Below, piece after piece: positions 18,945 to 28,576 of a stretch of DNA of 64,000 nucleotides. The notes beneath the pieces were generated by a model. The model did not search any database. It saw only the letters and a program-made list of their open reading frames with translations, and was not told where the DNA came from. The position numbers were made by a program, and so were the translations under genes. Each line of letters begins with the position of its first letter. Positions within the stretch are counted from its first letter, which is position 1. This DNA comes from Dyella terrae (GTDB lineage: Bacteria > Pseudomonadota > Gammaproteobacteria > Xanthomonadales > Rhodanobacteraceae): the NCBI RefSeq assembly GCF_022394535.1, contig NZ_CP089414.1, forward strand, positions 868,001 to 932,000. Direction: 5' to 3'.

Positions 18945-21101
18945 ATGAATTCGGTGCCGATGGATCGCCCCGCGATGCGGCGAGGTTCCCGCATGGCGTT
19001 GTTCCTCGCTGGCGAGCGCCAGGCGTGGATCTTCGTATTCAAGTGCCTGTTGGCGTTCTACCTCACCGCATGGCTGTCGATGCTGTTCCAACTGAAGCAG
19101 CCCGCGACGGCCATGATCACTGTCGCCATCGTGATGCATCCGCAACGTGGCATGGTGCTCGCCAAGAGCTTCTATCGCGCCATCGGCACAGTGGCTGGCA
19201 GCGTGTTCGCGCTTCTGCTGATGGCTGCGTTTCCACAGCAGCGCGAGCTGTTTGTGTTCAGCCTGTCACTATGGGTGGGCCTGTGCTCAGGGGGCGCCGT
19301 GCTCCATCGCAACTTCATGGCCTACGGCTTTGTGCTGGCTGGTTACACCGCGGCAGTGGTGGCGTTGCCTGCGGTTAGCGACCCCTATCGAGTCTTCGAC
19401 ACAGCCATGCTTCGCGTCAGCGAGGTCATGCTAGGCATCGTCATTGCCGCGCTGGTCAGCGATATCGTTTGGCCGGAGCGCTTGCGCGATGTGTTGCAGC
19501 GCACCGAGCGCGAACACTTTGATGACTTCATTGCCTTTGCGCGCGAAGGCCTGCTCGGCGGCATCCCTCGCGAACAATTGGAACAGGCCCACCTGCGTTG
19601 CGTGCGCGCTGCGGTGCAATTGGAGGATCTGCGCGCCTCCGTGATCTTCGAGGATCCACAGGCGCGCGTGCGAAGCAGCCGCATGCGGCTATTGAACCTG
19701 CGCTACATGGCGGCTGCCACCAGCTTTCAGTCCCTGCATCATCTGGTCAATCGCCTGGAGCGCAACCATCACGGTCGCACGGCGCGAGCGCTTACCCAGC
19801 TCTATGCGCCAGTCAGCGCGGCGCTTGCACCCATGGCATCCCCAGCGTTGAGGCCGCTTGCCGCCCGCCTGGACACTTGCGAAGCAGCGCTCCCCTCGCT
19901 GGCGATGCAACTGCGCACGACCCTGCGCCAGGATCCGGATCTTTTGCTGCAATTCGATAGCGGCGCCGCATTGCTGTCCCGCTTCGCCGGTGAACTTCGC
20001 GACTTTGCCGCACTGGAGGCGACCCTGCGCGAGACACAGGGGCATCTGCAAGGCGAGATAGAGGAGGTCACTTTCAAGCGCCCCAACGATAAGGTTGCCC
20101 CGCTGATTGCCGTGGCGCGCACGTTCATCACCATGCTGGGCCTTAGCGTGTTCTGGCTGGCAACAGATTGGCCATTGGCCACTACCGCCATGTTGCTGGC
20201 AACGCTATTCAGCGGGCTGCTAGCCACCACGAGCGCCCCGGTAGCTGTCACGGCCAACACGCTAGGCGGCTTCGCGCTTGGCGTCGTGGCCTCATACATC
20301 GCCTCGTTCTGGCTGCTGCCCGGTAGCGACGGCTTCACCATGTTGGTGCTGGGAACGCTACCGCTGTTGATGATTGGGCCTTACCTGACTACCCGCAATG
20401 CGACTCTGCCCGGCGTAGGCACGGGGTACACGCTGGGCTTCGTACTCACCCTGGCACTGAAGAACCCGATGGTGTACGACCCGGATCGCTTCATCAACGA
20501 AGCGCTAGCGTCCATGTTCGGCCTGATGGTCACGGGCATAGCGTTCATGCTTATCCCTGCCGTTGTCGGCTCTCACTGGCTGCGGCAACGCCAGATGCAG
20601 CAACTGCGACGACAGGTGCAACTCGCTGCCACAGCACCCACGCACGGCCTGCTCTATGCGTTCGAAAGCGGTAATCGCGATCTCTTTCACCAGATCGTTG
20701 AGCACACCCGCCATGGTAGCGCGCAATCACGCAGCCTGATGGCCTGGGGGCTGGCGGTTCACGACTGCGGCCGCACGCTGATCGAGCTTCGCCAGGACGT
20801 ACAGCACGCAGCACTCCCCGTCATCGTACGCGGTTCCGTGCAACAGGCCGTACGGGCACTGGCTGAGTTGTACGATGCGCCGGATGTAGCGCGATGGCAA
20901 GCGGCCGATCACGCCGTCGAGCGCGCTATCCAGCTCGCGTCCCTTGCCTTGCCGCAGGCGCGCGCGAGCTGCCAGCCGGCCCTGTCTCACCTTCTGCAAC
21001 TACGCAACGCGTTGCGCGATGATGAATCCGCGCTTGCACCGTATATCGCCAGGACGGGATTAGGATGGACGCTCGGTGACATCGACGCGCCTCCGCATTG
21101 A
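18945..21101 (+). CDS. FUSC-family inner-membrane transporter
   Basis: The 718-residue protein shows the fusaric-acid-resistance (FUSC/YccS/AaeB-like) layout. There are N-terminal transmembrane helices (about 25-185), a cytoplasmic helical domain (about 190-375), a second transmembrane block (about 380-540) and a C-terminal helical tail. MITVAIVMHPQRGMVLAKSFYRAIGT near residue 58 is typical of the family's first transmembrane half. Members export aromatic acids or related toxic compounds, often with a small membrane protein and a periplasmic adaptor. Neither partner is next to this gene, so it may act alone or with distant partners. Substrate unknown. Confidence 0.88.
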   Translation: MNSVPMDRPAMRRGSRMALFLAGERQAWIFVFKCLLAFYLTAWLSMLFQLKQPATAMITVAIVMHPQRGMVLAKSFYRAIGTVAGSVFALLLMAAFPQQRELFVFSLSLWVGLCSGGAVLHRNFMAYGFVLAGYTAAVVALPAVSDPYRVFDTAMLRVSEVMLGIVIAALVSDIVWPERLRDVLQRTEREHFDDFIAFAREGLLGGIPREQLEQAHLRCVRAAVQLEDLRASVIFEDPQARVRSSRMRLLNLRYMAAATSFQSLHHLVNRLERNHHGRTARALTQLYAPVSAALAPMASPALRPLAARLDTCEAALPSLAMQLRTTLRQDPDLLLQFDSGAALLSRFAGELRDFAALEATLRETQGHLQGEIEEVTFKRPNDKVAPLIAVARTFITMLGLSVFWLATDWPLATTAMLLATLFSGLLATTSAPVAVTANTLGGFALGVVASYIASFWLLPGSDGFTMLVLGTLPLLMIGPYLTTRNATLPGVGTGYTLGFVLTLALKNPMVYDPDRFINEALASMFGLMVTGIAFMLIPAVVGSHWLRQRQMQQLRRQVQLAATAPTHGLLYAFESGNRDLFHQIVEHTRHGSAQSRSLMAWGLAVHDCGRTLIELRQDVQHAALPVIVRGSVQQAVRALAELYDAPDVARWQAADHAVERAIQLASLALPQARASCQPALSHLLQLRNALRDDESALAPYIARTGLGWTLGDIDAPPH

Positions 21102-21136
21102 ACGACATCAGCCACGGCATAGCCGTTCGATGGAAT

Positions 21137-22003
21137 TCATCGCGGCGAAAGTCCGCTGATATTGACCCAGCCCTCGATGCTTCCCTTCGTGGCGTTGCGA
21201 TACGTCACCCGAGCCCAATGCAGATCCGCGGAAACGTCCTCCACGTCGACATGATCTCCCCGCACAAGATGGCGCCCCGATGTGCCATGGCCTGGCTTGT
21301 CATACATCGGTAGGTGAGGCGCGATCACCTGCGCACTGCCGTGAACGATCGCCAAGCTGTCGCGATGCGCGAGGACGCGTGCGATCACGCGGCCACGGTC
21401 GTCGTAGGTCAGCAAGCGACCGATGGGCGTGTCTCCTTGCTTGACACCAAACAGCCGCTCCAGCGCCGGGTTGCTGTCGATACCGGCGTCCTCGGTCGAC
21501 TGATAGAGATAGATCCCACCATCGGCTGCATAGCGATAAGCATCCAGGTTCCAGCCCGCCCCGCGGCACGCGCTGAACAGCGTGCGGCTCTTGGGGTCGA
21601 CAGTGACGCTCGAAAGGCCTGCGCAGCTACCGCTTTGCTTGACCTCCAGCGGCACGAAGCGCTGCCCCGCTGGATCGAAAAGGAAGATCTGGTAGCCCTC
21701 GGTCACACCGTCGTAGGAATCGACGATGGCGACATCCTGATGGCCATCGAAATTGAAATCGTCCGTTGCCAGGCGGTAGCCGCCGTCCGCATCGGTCGGT
21801 TTGATATTCAGCGTTTGCGTCTTTCCGCTCAGCAGAAAGCGAATCACGATGCGATTGGGCGATAACGTCACCCGGGCCTGGGTTTGCGGGTCGACCTGGA
21901 TGATGGCGGCCTCTTCCGCTCGCGCGTGAAATGCGACCGCCAAGAGCAGGAGCGGGCACGCCCAGCGAGACCATTGGCCCCTCCGGGCATGAAAGATCGG
22001 CAT
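21137..22003 (-). CDS. XAC2610-like periplasmic protein with EF-hand and SH3-like tail
   Basis: The 288-residue product has a signal peptide (about 1-29, ending AFHARA) and a beta-rich domain with a calcium-loop motif DFNFDGHQD (Asp-x-Asn-x-Asp-Gly pattern, about residues 82-90). A C-terminal bacterial SH3-like segment follows (about 230-285: GDHVDVEDVS, WARVTY, GWVNISGL). The central part resembles the XAC2610 family. Its founding member is a periplasmic immunity protein that inhibits a lysozyme-like effector of the Xanthomonas antibacterial type IV secretion system. No effector gene is next door, so an immunity role here is inference. It could instead inhibit host or self lysozyme. It is convergent with the FUSC gene, 35 bases apart. 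Confidence 0.7.
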   Translation of the reverse strand: MPIFHARRGQWSRWACPLLLLAVAFHARAEEAAIIQVDPQTQARVTLSPNRIVIRFLLSGKTQTLNIKPTDADGGYRLATDDFNFDGHQDVAIVDSYDGVTEGYQIFLFDPAGQRFVPLEVKQSGSCAGLSSVTVDPKSRTLFSACRGAGWNLDAYRYAADGGIYLYQSTEDAGIDSNPALERLFGVKQGDTPIGRLLTYDDRGRVIARVLAHRDSLAIVHGSAQVIAPHLPMYDKPGHGTSGRHLVRGDHVDVEDVSADLHWARVTYRNATKGSIEGWVNISGLSPR

Positions 22004-22277
22004 AACACCATCCTAGGGAAAGGGCGCCCAAGCCACGGTACAGCATAAGAGTGACGCCGCCGGATGTCTTTTCGTTGTGATCATGGCCAAGCCATTCGAT
22101 GAATGGTTTGGCTCTAAATGCCGCTCGATGCAGGTGATAGCCGCCATCTATCACCGCCATTCAATCAATCGACTTCACTCTGGCCGACTCGTCGCCTACC
22201 GTACACAACAGACGTAGCTAATACCCATGGCCCATACAGAGTGGCCTTGCCTACGATGTTCCATGCGAGGTGCATCC

Positions 22278-22523
22278 ATGCAAACCAAAGAATGCTGGCG
22301 CTCTCCCGGCCGCCACACCAGTGGCGCGAACTACGCCACACTGCATCGCTCGCGACATCGGCACGTCGGTGACATTCGTTTCGCGATCGTCATGGTGTTT
22401 GCTTTCGCACTCGCCTGTGGCCTGGCTTTCAGGAGTGATGCCGAGCCAGGGACGTCATCCTTTTCGGCCCACGTGCACGGCCACACGCTCGGGCACCATC
22501 AGGCGTCAGCCGCTCACGGCTGA
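22278..22523 (+). CDS. Possible small histidine-rich membrane protein
   Basis: An 81-codon frame starts at an ATG with a well-spaced GAGGTG ribosome-binding site. It has one hydrophobic segment (FAIVMVFAFALACGLAF, about residues 35-51) and a tail rich in histidine (HVHGHTLGHHQ). It overlaps the last 10 bases of the convergent cytochrome c gene, so only the 3-prime ends conflict. There is no recognised family, and a chance frame is possible in GC-rich DNA. The histidines could bind a metal, but that is speculation. Confidence 0.35.
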   Translation: MQTKECWRSPGRHTSGANYATLHRSRHRHVGDIRFAIVMVFAFALACGLAFRSDAEPGTSSFSAHVHGHTLGHHQASAAHG

Positions 22524-23809
22524 CGTCGCGCGGCGATGTCGGCGGCACTGAGTCGTCCCTGCTGGTCGCCAAAGTGCTGGACCACGTAGTTGGACAGCGC
22601 GGCAATCTCGGTATCCGAGTAAGCGCGGCCAAACGACGGCATGAAGATCTCTTGACCGCCCACGTGCAGTACCGAGCCGCTGATGATGATTTGAGTGAGA
22701 TTGGTGGCGTGCGGATCGCGCACGGAACGCAGGCCGGTCAACATGGCATAGTCGGTCTCGCGCCCCTGACCGCTTTGCGTATGGCATCCCACGCAAGCCC
22801 CCACGAATAGCTGCTCACCCAGGCTTGTGGTCGCGACGGCTGATGCCGGTACGGCAGTCGTGGGGGCCGGCATCGCTGCACCACCCTGCTGGGGTTTGAC
22901 GTCACGCAGGTAAGTGACGAGTGCGGACAGATCGGATGGGGTGAGGTATTGCAGGCTGTAACCCACCACCTCGCCCATCGGCCCGGAGGCGGTGCCTCGA
23001 CCTGCAGCATGGCCTTTCGAGAAGTAGTCGACCAGCTCTTGGTCGCTCCATGAGCCAACGCCATGCTCCTTATCGGACGTGATGTTGTAAGCCTTCCAGC
23101 CCTGCAACTCGGCGCCTGCCAAGGCCTTGCCGCTATCCATGGCAAATGCAACGTTGCGAGGTGTATGGCATTCGCCGCAATGCCCCAGGGCTGTGGCGAG
23201 ATACGCGCCACGATTCCACGCCTCTGATTTGCCCTGCTCCGGCTGGAACCGCTCCTTCTTGAGGAACAGCGCATTCCACAAGCTCAGCGTCCAGCGTTGG
23301 TTGAACGGGAAAGACAAATCATTGGGGCGCGCGGGTGCACGTACCGACGGCAAGCTGAAGAGATAGGTCTTGATTGCCACGATGTCATCGCGGCTGAGTG
23401 CGGTGTACGAGGTATAGGGGAACGCGGGATACAGCGGGCGACCTTCCTTGTCGACGCCGGCATGCAATGCGCGCACGAAGTCGTCGTCGCTCCAGTTACC
23501 GATGCCGGTCTCCGGGTCTGCAGTGATGTTCGATGAGTAGATCGTGCCGAATGGCAGCTTGAATGCCACGCCACCCGCAAACGGTTGTCCACCCGGAGCT
23601 GTGTGGCAGGCCTCGCAATCGGCGGCACGCACCAGGTACTCACCGTGCGCCATCTGCGCCGGAAGATCAGCCGGTGCCCCCGCCCCAGCGGGCTGCGCCG
23701 CCTGCTCGTTACCGCTGTGCGTGACGGAAACCAGTGCGTAGACGGTGAATCCGGCCGCGACCAGGACGATCGCGCCGACGAGTGTCCCGATTACTCGCCC
23801 GATCTTCAT
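22514..23809 (-). CDS. Triheme cytochrome c subunit of a molybdenum hydroxylase
   Basis: The 431-residue protein has an N-terminal membrane anchor (about 5-27) and three CXXCH heme motifs: CEACH at 65-69, CGECH at 211-215 and CVGCH at 339-343. This layout matches the triheme cytochrome c subunits of periplasmic alcohol, gluconate and aldehyde dehydrogenases. Its ATG overlaps the stop of the molybdopterin subunit by 4 bases, so it is almost surely the electron acceptor of that enzyme. It would pass electrons from the periplasmic hydroxylase to the quinone pool or a terminal oxidase. Confidence 0.92.
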   Translation of the reverse strand: MKIGRVIGTLVGAIVLVAAGFTVYALVSVTHSGNEQAAQPAGAGAPADLPAQMAHGEYLVRAADCEACHTAPGGQPFAGGVAFKLPFGTIYSSNITADPETGIGNWSDDDFVRALHAGVDKEGRPLYPAFPYTSYTALSRDDIVAIKTYLFSLPSVRAPARPNDLSFPFNQRWTLSLWNALFLKKERFQPEQGKSEAWNRGAYLATALGHCGECHTPRNVAFAMDSGKALAGAELQGWKAYNITSDKEHGVGSWSDQELVDYFSKGHAAGRGTASGPMGEVVGYSLQYLTPSDLSALVTYLRDVKPQQGGAAMPAPTTAVPASAVATTSLGEQLFVGACVGCHTQSGQGRETDYAMLTGLRSVRDPHATNLTQIIISGSVLHVGGQEIFMPSFGRAYSDTEIAALSNYVVQHFGDQQGRLSAADIAARRQP

Positions 23810-26067
23810 GCGAGCCTCCCCATCGGCGAGGCCGACGATGTTGCCGACAGCACGGACTTCAGTGCGTCCTTGTCTTGCACGAGCGCCGAACGATCGATAG
23901 GCAAGGTGCGCAAGCGCACGCCCGTTGCCGCGAATATCGCATTCGTCAGGCTAGGCATGGCCATCACCGTACCGGTTTCACCGATACCACCCGGTGACTC
24001 CTTGCTCGGCACCAGATGAACCTCGATGGGCGGCGTTTGGTTAAGTCGAAGCACCCGGTAATCGTTGAAGTTCCGCTGCTCCACGGCGCCGTTCTTCAAG
24101 GTGATGCCGCTGTACATGGCCGCACTCCAGCCGAACACCAGTCCGCCCTGGATCTGTGCCTCGACCGTGTTGGGGTTTACCACCGTACCGCAATCGACCA
24201 CCGCCACGGCCCGGCGCAGCATGACTTCACCCTGCGGTGACACCTCGACATCCGTCACTACACAGAGGTAACTGCCAAAGGGCGCAGCGAGTGCGATGCC
24301 ACGACCGTGACGCGCAGGCACATCGCCTTTGCCCCAGCCGGACTTCTCTACGGCCAGCTCTAGCACCGCCTTGGCGCGGGGATTGTCGCCCAGGATCGCG
24401 CGCCGATAGTCCACCGGATCTTTGCCGACGGTGTGCGCGAGTTCGTCGACGAAGCTTTCGACGACGAACACGTTATGTGTTGGCCCCACGCCACGCCACC
24501 AGCCGATCGGCACACCGTCGGGCATATCGTGCCGCACCCAGTCGACGCGAAGGTTGGGCACCTCGTAGGGCAGTTCGGCCGCGCACTCCACCAGGTCGGA
24601 ATCCAGGCCGTTCTTGCCCATGGCCGGTGGCGCGAACGTCGCCAGAACCGATGCACCGGTGGTGCGATCCTTCCATGCCAAGGGTCGCCCTTGGTCGTCG
24701 AGCGTGGCGGAGATGCGGTCGTAGTAGGCGGGACGATAGCGATCCTGCGCGATGTCTTCCTCGCGCGTCCAGATCACCTTGACTGGATAATCCACTTGTC
24801 GGGCGATGCCGACCGCCTGCCCAACGGAATCCTCAAACAATCGCCTGCCGAAGCCGCCGCCCATGTACTGGTTGTGCACCTGGATGCGCTCGGCCGGCAG
24901 GCCGGTCACCCGCATGGCAACATCGACGCAGCGCGCCGGCACCTGCGTACCGACCCAAATGTCGCAACCGTCCGGACGCACGTGCACCGTGGCGTTGATC
25001 GGCTCCATGGTGGCGTGAGCCAACAAGGGCATTTGGTAGGTGGCGGAAACGACCTTGCCCGTGACCTTGTCGACGTTACCGACCTCGCGCCCCAGGATAG
25101 GCGTGCCGTGTTCGGACGCATCGGCCAGGTCCTTGAACAACTGCTCGGTGGTGAATTGGTGATTGGCACCCGCGTTCCATTGGATAGTCAGCGCATCCAA
25201 TCCTTTCTTCGCCGCCCAGAAATGTTCGCCGATGACGGCGACCGCGTTATCCAGCTTCACCACCTTGAGTACACCGGGAATCGCCCGAGCGCGCGTATCG
25301 TCCACCGATGCCAGCGTGCCGCCGAATGTCGGGCACGCCCGCACCGTCGCCACCTTCATGCCGGGAACGCGGATGTCGATGCCGAACGGCAAGGTGCCAT
25401 CGACCTTCCCCGGTGTGTCTACGCGACGCATCGGTTTGCCGATCAGCTGGAAATCCTTGGGGTCTTTCAGCACGGGCTTGGCGGGTGGCGCGATGCCCGC
25501 TGCAGCGTCCGCGAGTTCACCGTATCGCAGCGTGCGTCCGCTGGCCGTGTGCGTGACCACACCGCGCGCCACGGTGCATTGCGATGCGTCTACCTTCCAG
25601 CGTTGCGCGGCGGCGGCCACAAGCATGGTGCGCGCGGCGGCGCCGGCATCGCGCAGGCTGGTCCAGCAAAAGCGGATGGTGGTCGACCCACCGGTGGCTT
25701 GATCACCCAGCAACGGGTTGGCGTACAGCTTGCGATTCGCCGGCGCGTGCTCGACGGTGATCTGATCCAGCCCAACGTCCAGTTCCTCGGCAAGCAAGGT
25801 GGCCTGCCCGGTATAGGCGCCTTGCCCCATCTCGATGCACGGCATCACCAGCTGAATGCTGCCGTCGCTCCCCACGCGCACGAACGCATTGGGTGCGAAG
25901 CGTGGATCATCCGCGTTCAGTCGCGTGCCTTCCGAGAAACCCCACACCCGGCTCGCACCACCCAGCCATATAAAGGCCACCACCAGCCCGCCACGCTTGA
26001 GTAATTCGCGACGCGCGGGGTTCTGTAGTTCGATCTCTTCCTGGGCGGGATCCACGCGAAGCATCAT
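23806..26067 (-). CDS. Xanthine dehydrogenase-family molybdopterin subunit (IorB-like)
   Basis: The 753-residue protein has a twin-arginine-like signal near the start (ARRELLKRGG, then a hydrophobic run), so the enzyme is probably exported folded. It carries the aldehyde oxidase/xanthine dehydrogenase molybdopterin-binding domains, including GQGAYTGQATLLAEEL and the catalytic Glu in PGGIGETGT near the C-terminus. It resembles IorB, the large subunit of isoquinoline 1-oxidoreductase and of related periplasmic aldehyde dehydrogenases. It lies between the 2Fe-2S subunit and the cytochrome. The true substrate cannot be read from sequence. Aldehydes or N-heterocycles are the usual options. Confidence 0.92.
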   Translation of the reverse strand: MMLRVDPAQEEIELQNPARRELLKRGGLVVAFIWLGGASRVWGFSEGTRLNADDPRFAPNAFVRVGSDGSIQLVMPCIEMGQGAYTGQATLLAEELDVGLDQITVEHAPANRKLYANPLLGDQATGGSTTIRFCWTSLRDAGAAARTMLVAAAAQRWKVDASQCTVARGVVTHTASGRTLRYGELADAAAGIAPPAKPVLKDPKDFQLIGKPMRRVDTPGKVDGTLPFGIDIRVPGMKVATVRACPTFGGTLASVDDTRARAIPGVLKVVKLDNAVAVIGEHFWAAKKGLDALTIQWNAGANHQFTTEQLFKDLADASEHGTPILGREVGNVDKVTGKVVSATYQMPLLAHATMEPINATVHVRPDGCDIWVGTQVPARCVDVAMRVTGLPAERIQVHNQYMGGGFGRRLFEDSVGQAVGIARQVDYPVKVIWTREEDIAQDRYRPAYYDRISATLDDQGRPLAWKDRTTGASVLATFAPPAMGKNGLDSDLVECAAELPYEVPNLRVDWVRHDMPDGVPIGWWRGVGPTHNVFVVESFVDELAHTVGKDPVDYRRAILGDNPRAKAVLELAVEKSGWGKGDVPARHGRGIALAAPFGSYLCVVTDVEVSPQGEVMLRRAVAVVDCGTVVNPNTVEAQIQGGLVFGWSAAMYSGITLKNGAVEQRNFNDYRVLRLNQTPPIEVHLVPSKESPGGIGETGTVMAMPSLTNAIFAATGVRLRTLPIDRSALVQDKDALKSVLSATSSASPMGRLA

Positions 26068-26109
26068 GGCGAAGTCTCGACAGTCGGCAGTGAATGGGAT
26101 GCCAGAGGT

Positions 26110-26589
26110 TCAGGCGATGGTCTGCGGCAGCGTGATCTGACCGGTAGCGGCTTGCTTGATCGCCGCACGAATACGCACGTAGGTCCCGCACCGGCAGAGG
26201 TTGCCCGACATGGCCGCATCGATGTCTTCGTCGGTTGGCGTCGGCTTCTGCGTCAGCAGCGCTGCGGCGGACATGATCTGGCCGGTTTGGCAGTAACCGC
26301 ATTGCGCCACTTCGATACCCAGCCATGCCTGCTGCACGCGCTTGCCGAGGTCGGTGGCGTTCAGGCCTTCGATGGTGGTGATCTTCTTGCCTACGGCGCC
26401 TGTCACGGGTAACACGCACGACCGCACAGCCTCGCCATCCAGATGCACGGTGCACGCACCGCACTGGGCCATGCCACATCCAAACTTGGTGCCGTTGAGG
26501 CCCAGCACGTCGCGCAATACCCATAGCAACGGCATATCGTCGGGCACGTCGACCTGGGTGTCCTGGCCGTTGATGGAAAGAACGATCAT
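26110..26589 (-). CDS. 2Fe-2S subunit of the molybdenum hydroxylase (IorA-like)
   Basis: The 159-residue protein carries two [2Fe-2S] binding regions. A plant-ferredoxin-like cluster lies near residues 37-58 ([19 protein letters not shown]) and a helical C-terminal cluster near 98-137 ([13 protein letters not shown], then [12 protein letters not shown]). This is the small subunit of the xanthine dehydrogenase family. The ATG at 26589 has a GGGAGA ribosome-binding site, and an upstream frame adds nothing conserved. It is the first gene of the three-subunit operon and has no signal peptide, so it probably travels to the periplasm with the large subunit. Confidence 0.93.
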   Translation of the reverse strand: MIVLSINGQDTQVDVPDDMPLLWVLRDVLGLNGTKFGCGMAQCGACTVHLDGEAVRSCVLPVTGAVGKKITTIEGLNATDLGKRVQQAWLGIEVAQCGYCQTGQIMSAAALLTQKPTPTDEDIDAAMSGNLCRCGTYVRIRAAIKQAATGQITLPQTIA

Positions 26590-26806
26590 CAGGGTCTCCC
26601 GGGCAAGGCAAGTATGTGGTGGCAACGGGCTACCGGAAGCGCCATGGACCCAGGCCGCGTCGCAGCACCGTCATGAACACGCATGATCTTCCTCTCCGCC
26701 GACGAAAAGACAAGTGAAGACGCTTTCACCTGGCAAGCCACCGGTTGCGCTGGCGTCCCTGCCCGGCTTGATAGAACATCGACGCGTCCCGTTACTGACT
26801 GCGTTC

Positions 26807-27901
26807 ATGAACGTCGCCCAGGAATTCGAGCCGCTCTACCGTGCCGCCCAGGCGCTGGACCTGCGTGGTGATAGCGGCGAGGCCGCGCTCGTCACTATCA
26901 CGCGTACTCGCGGCTCCACCTTTCGCCGGGCTGGCGCCAGCATGTTGGTGCATCGCGACGGCCGCATGGTCTGCGAGCTGTCGGGTGGGTGCCCGCAGCG
27001 GGATATTGTGCTGCGCGCGCAACGGGCGATGGAAACGGACCAGCCGGCCATCGTGGCGTACGGTCGCGACAGCAACTACGACGTCATGATCGAAACCGGT
27101 TGTGGTGGCGAGCTGGAGGTATTGATCGAGCCTTGGCGGGAGCCGGATGACGTGCGCTTCCTCCATGCCATTGAGGCGCTGAGGACGCGGCGCATCCCTG
27201 GCATCATGGCGTCGTTGTTCGCTACGGACGACCTCCCCGTGGCGCGGCGCCCCTGGCGCCTGGTCCAGAGTCATGGCGACCGTTGGACAAACATCACCCA
27301 TTCGGCACTGGAGCAGCAAATTCTTGCGCACCTGGCGCAGACCACCACCCTGCCCGGCAATGCCATGGCAACCCGCCTGCACGACGCCGAACGGCATCAC
27401 GATGTGCTGCTCGAATGCCTGCAGCCCCCGCATGCCCTGGTCGTGGTCGGCGACGGCGTCGGTGCAGGCATGCTCGCCCGCCTATCCCATCAACTCGGCT
27501 GGCACACCACACTGGTGGGCACCAGCGAAACAGCGAACTCGGAGGATGGTGGCGTGCACCGTGTGTTCGCTACGCCAGCCACACTGACAGCTGCTGTAAC
27601 GCTCGACAGCCTGACGTCCGTGGTGGTCATGACGCATCGCCTGGAGCGCGACCTGGCCTATCTGGCGCCACTAATGGCAACGCCCGTGCGTTACATCGGC
27701 GTCATTGGCTCCCGGCAGCGCGCCGAACAGATACGCGCGGCCTTTCCGGATGACGATCGTCTGCACGCGCCCGCCGGTCTCGATGTCGGCTCTGAAACAC
27801 CGCAGGAGATCGCCCTCGCCATCGCCGCGGAAATTCTCGCTACGCGCAATGGTCGCAGCGGCGGCTCGCTGATCCGTTCGCAGGCGCCCATACATCCATG
27901 A
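26807..27901 (+). CDS. XdhC-family molybdenum enzyme maturation protein
   Basis: XdhC-type proteins bind the molybdenum cofactor and insert its sulfurated form into xanthine dehydrogenase-family enzymes. The ATG at 26807 gives about 364 residues. A GTG at 26714 would add 31 residues with no conserved content. Visible family segments are TRTRGSTFRRAGASMLVHRDG in the N-terminal half and IETGCGGELEVLIEP. A Rossmann-like C-terminal half follows with GDGVGAGMLARL and IGVIGSRQRAEQIRAAF. It is divergent from the iorA-iorB-cytochrome operon and overlaps mocA by 4 bases, so the maturation of that enzyme is its likely task. Confidence 0.9.
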   Translation: MNVAQEFEPLYRAAQALDLRGDSGEAALVTITRTRGSTFRRAGASMLVHRDGRMVCELSGGCPQRDIVLRAQRAMETDQPAIVAYGRDSNYDVMIETGCGGELEVLIEPWREPDDVRFLHAIEALRTRRIPGIMASLFATDDLPVARRPWRLVQSHGDRWTNITHSALEQQILAHLAQTTTLPGNAMATRLHDAERHHDVLLECLQPPHALVVVGDGVGAGMLARLSHQLGWHTTLVGTSETANSEDGGVHRVFATPATLTAAVTLDSLTSVVVMTHRLERDLAYLAPLMATPVRYIGVIGSRQRAEQIRAAFPDDDRLHAPAGLDVGSETPQEIALAIAAEILATRNGRSGGSLIRSQAPIHP

Positions 27902-28521
27902 CTTCATCGCATGCCCATACTGGCGCCGTGATCCTCGCTGCCGGAAGTTCCAGCCGCTACGGCGCGCTCAAGCAACTGATCGCCATTGATGGCGAACCCA
28001 TGGTTCGACGCATCACGAGGTACGTGCTGGCGGCCGGTCTGCATCCGGTCGTAGTGGTGGTGGGCGCGCAAAGCGACCGCGTCACCGACTGTCTCAGCAA
28101 TCTGGATGTGTGTGCCGTGAGCAATCCGGATTGGGCTACGGGCATGGGCAGCTCACTGGCCACGGGCGTCACGACATTGATGTCGCAGGCGGCGCCGTTG
28201 CAGTCACTGATGGTGATGCTGGCCGATCAGCCGGCGATCAAGGTGGGCGACCTGGAGCGCATGCTGGCGACCCATGTTGCCCGGCCCAACCGCATCCTTG
28301 CGTGTCACAACAAAGGCGACTTCGCGCCGCCATGCATCTTCCCTCTGACTTACGTCGACGAGCTCATGGCCTTGAGCGGCTCAGAGGGCGCGCGTGTCTT
28401 GCTCGACCGGCATGCTTCGGATGTCCAAAGCTTCGACTTGCCTGCAGCGTTTCAGGACATCGACACACCGGACGACTACAACGCCTGGCAGACCGAGCGC
28501 GGCGACCCGTCAACGGGCTAA
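27898..28521 (+). CDS. mocA: MocA-like molybdenum cofactor cytidylyltransferase
   Basis: The 207-residue protein is a nucleotidyltransferase with the signature LAAGSSSRYGALKQL near residue 15 and a DQP-type motif (MLADQPAIK near residue 106). MocA transfers CMP to molybdopterin to form the dinucleotide cofactor used by this enzyme class. Its ATG overlaps the xdhC stop codon, so the two are cotranslated. The neighbouring periplasmic hydroxylase operon needs exactly this cofactor. The specificity (CTP rather than GTP) is inferred from family and context. Confidence 0.85.
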   Translation: MTSSHAHTGAVILAAGSSSRYGALKQLIAIDGEPMVRRITRYVLAAGLHPVVVVVGAQSDRVTDCLSNLDVCAVSNPDWATGMGSSLATGVTTLMSQAAPLQSLMVMLADQPAIKVGDLERMLATHVARPNRILACHNKGDFAPPCIFPLTYVDELMALSGSEGARVLLDRHASDVQSFDLPAAFQDIDTPDDYNAWQTERGDPSTG

Positions 28522-28576
28522 GCTCGAGTAGACCCAGCCGTCTCGCCTGAGGCCGCGCACGGATACCTGCGAGGCA

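Noticed and set aside
24433..26004. 523-codon plus-strand frame opposite the molybdopterin subunit gene
   Set aside because: It lies fully antisense to a protein with clear catalytic motifs, and its residue composition is rich in Arg and His as expected for a shadow frame.
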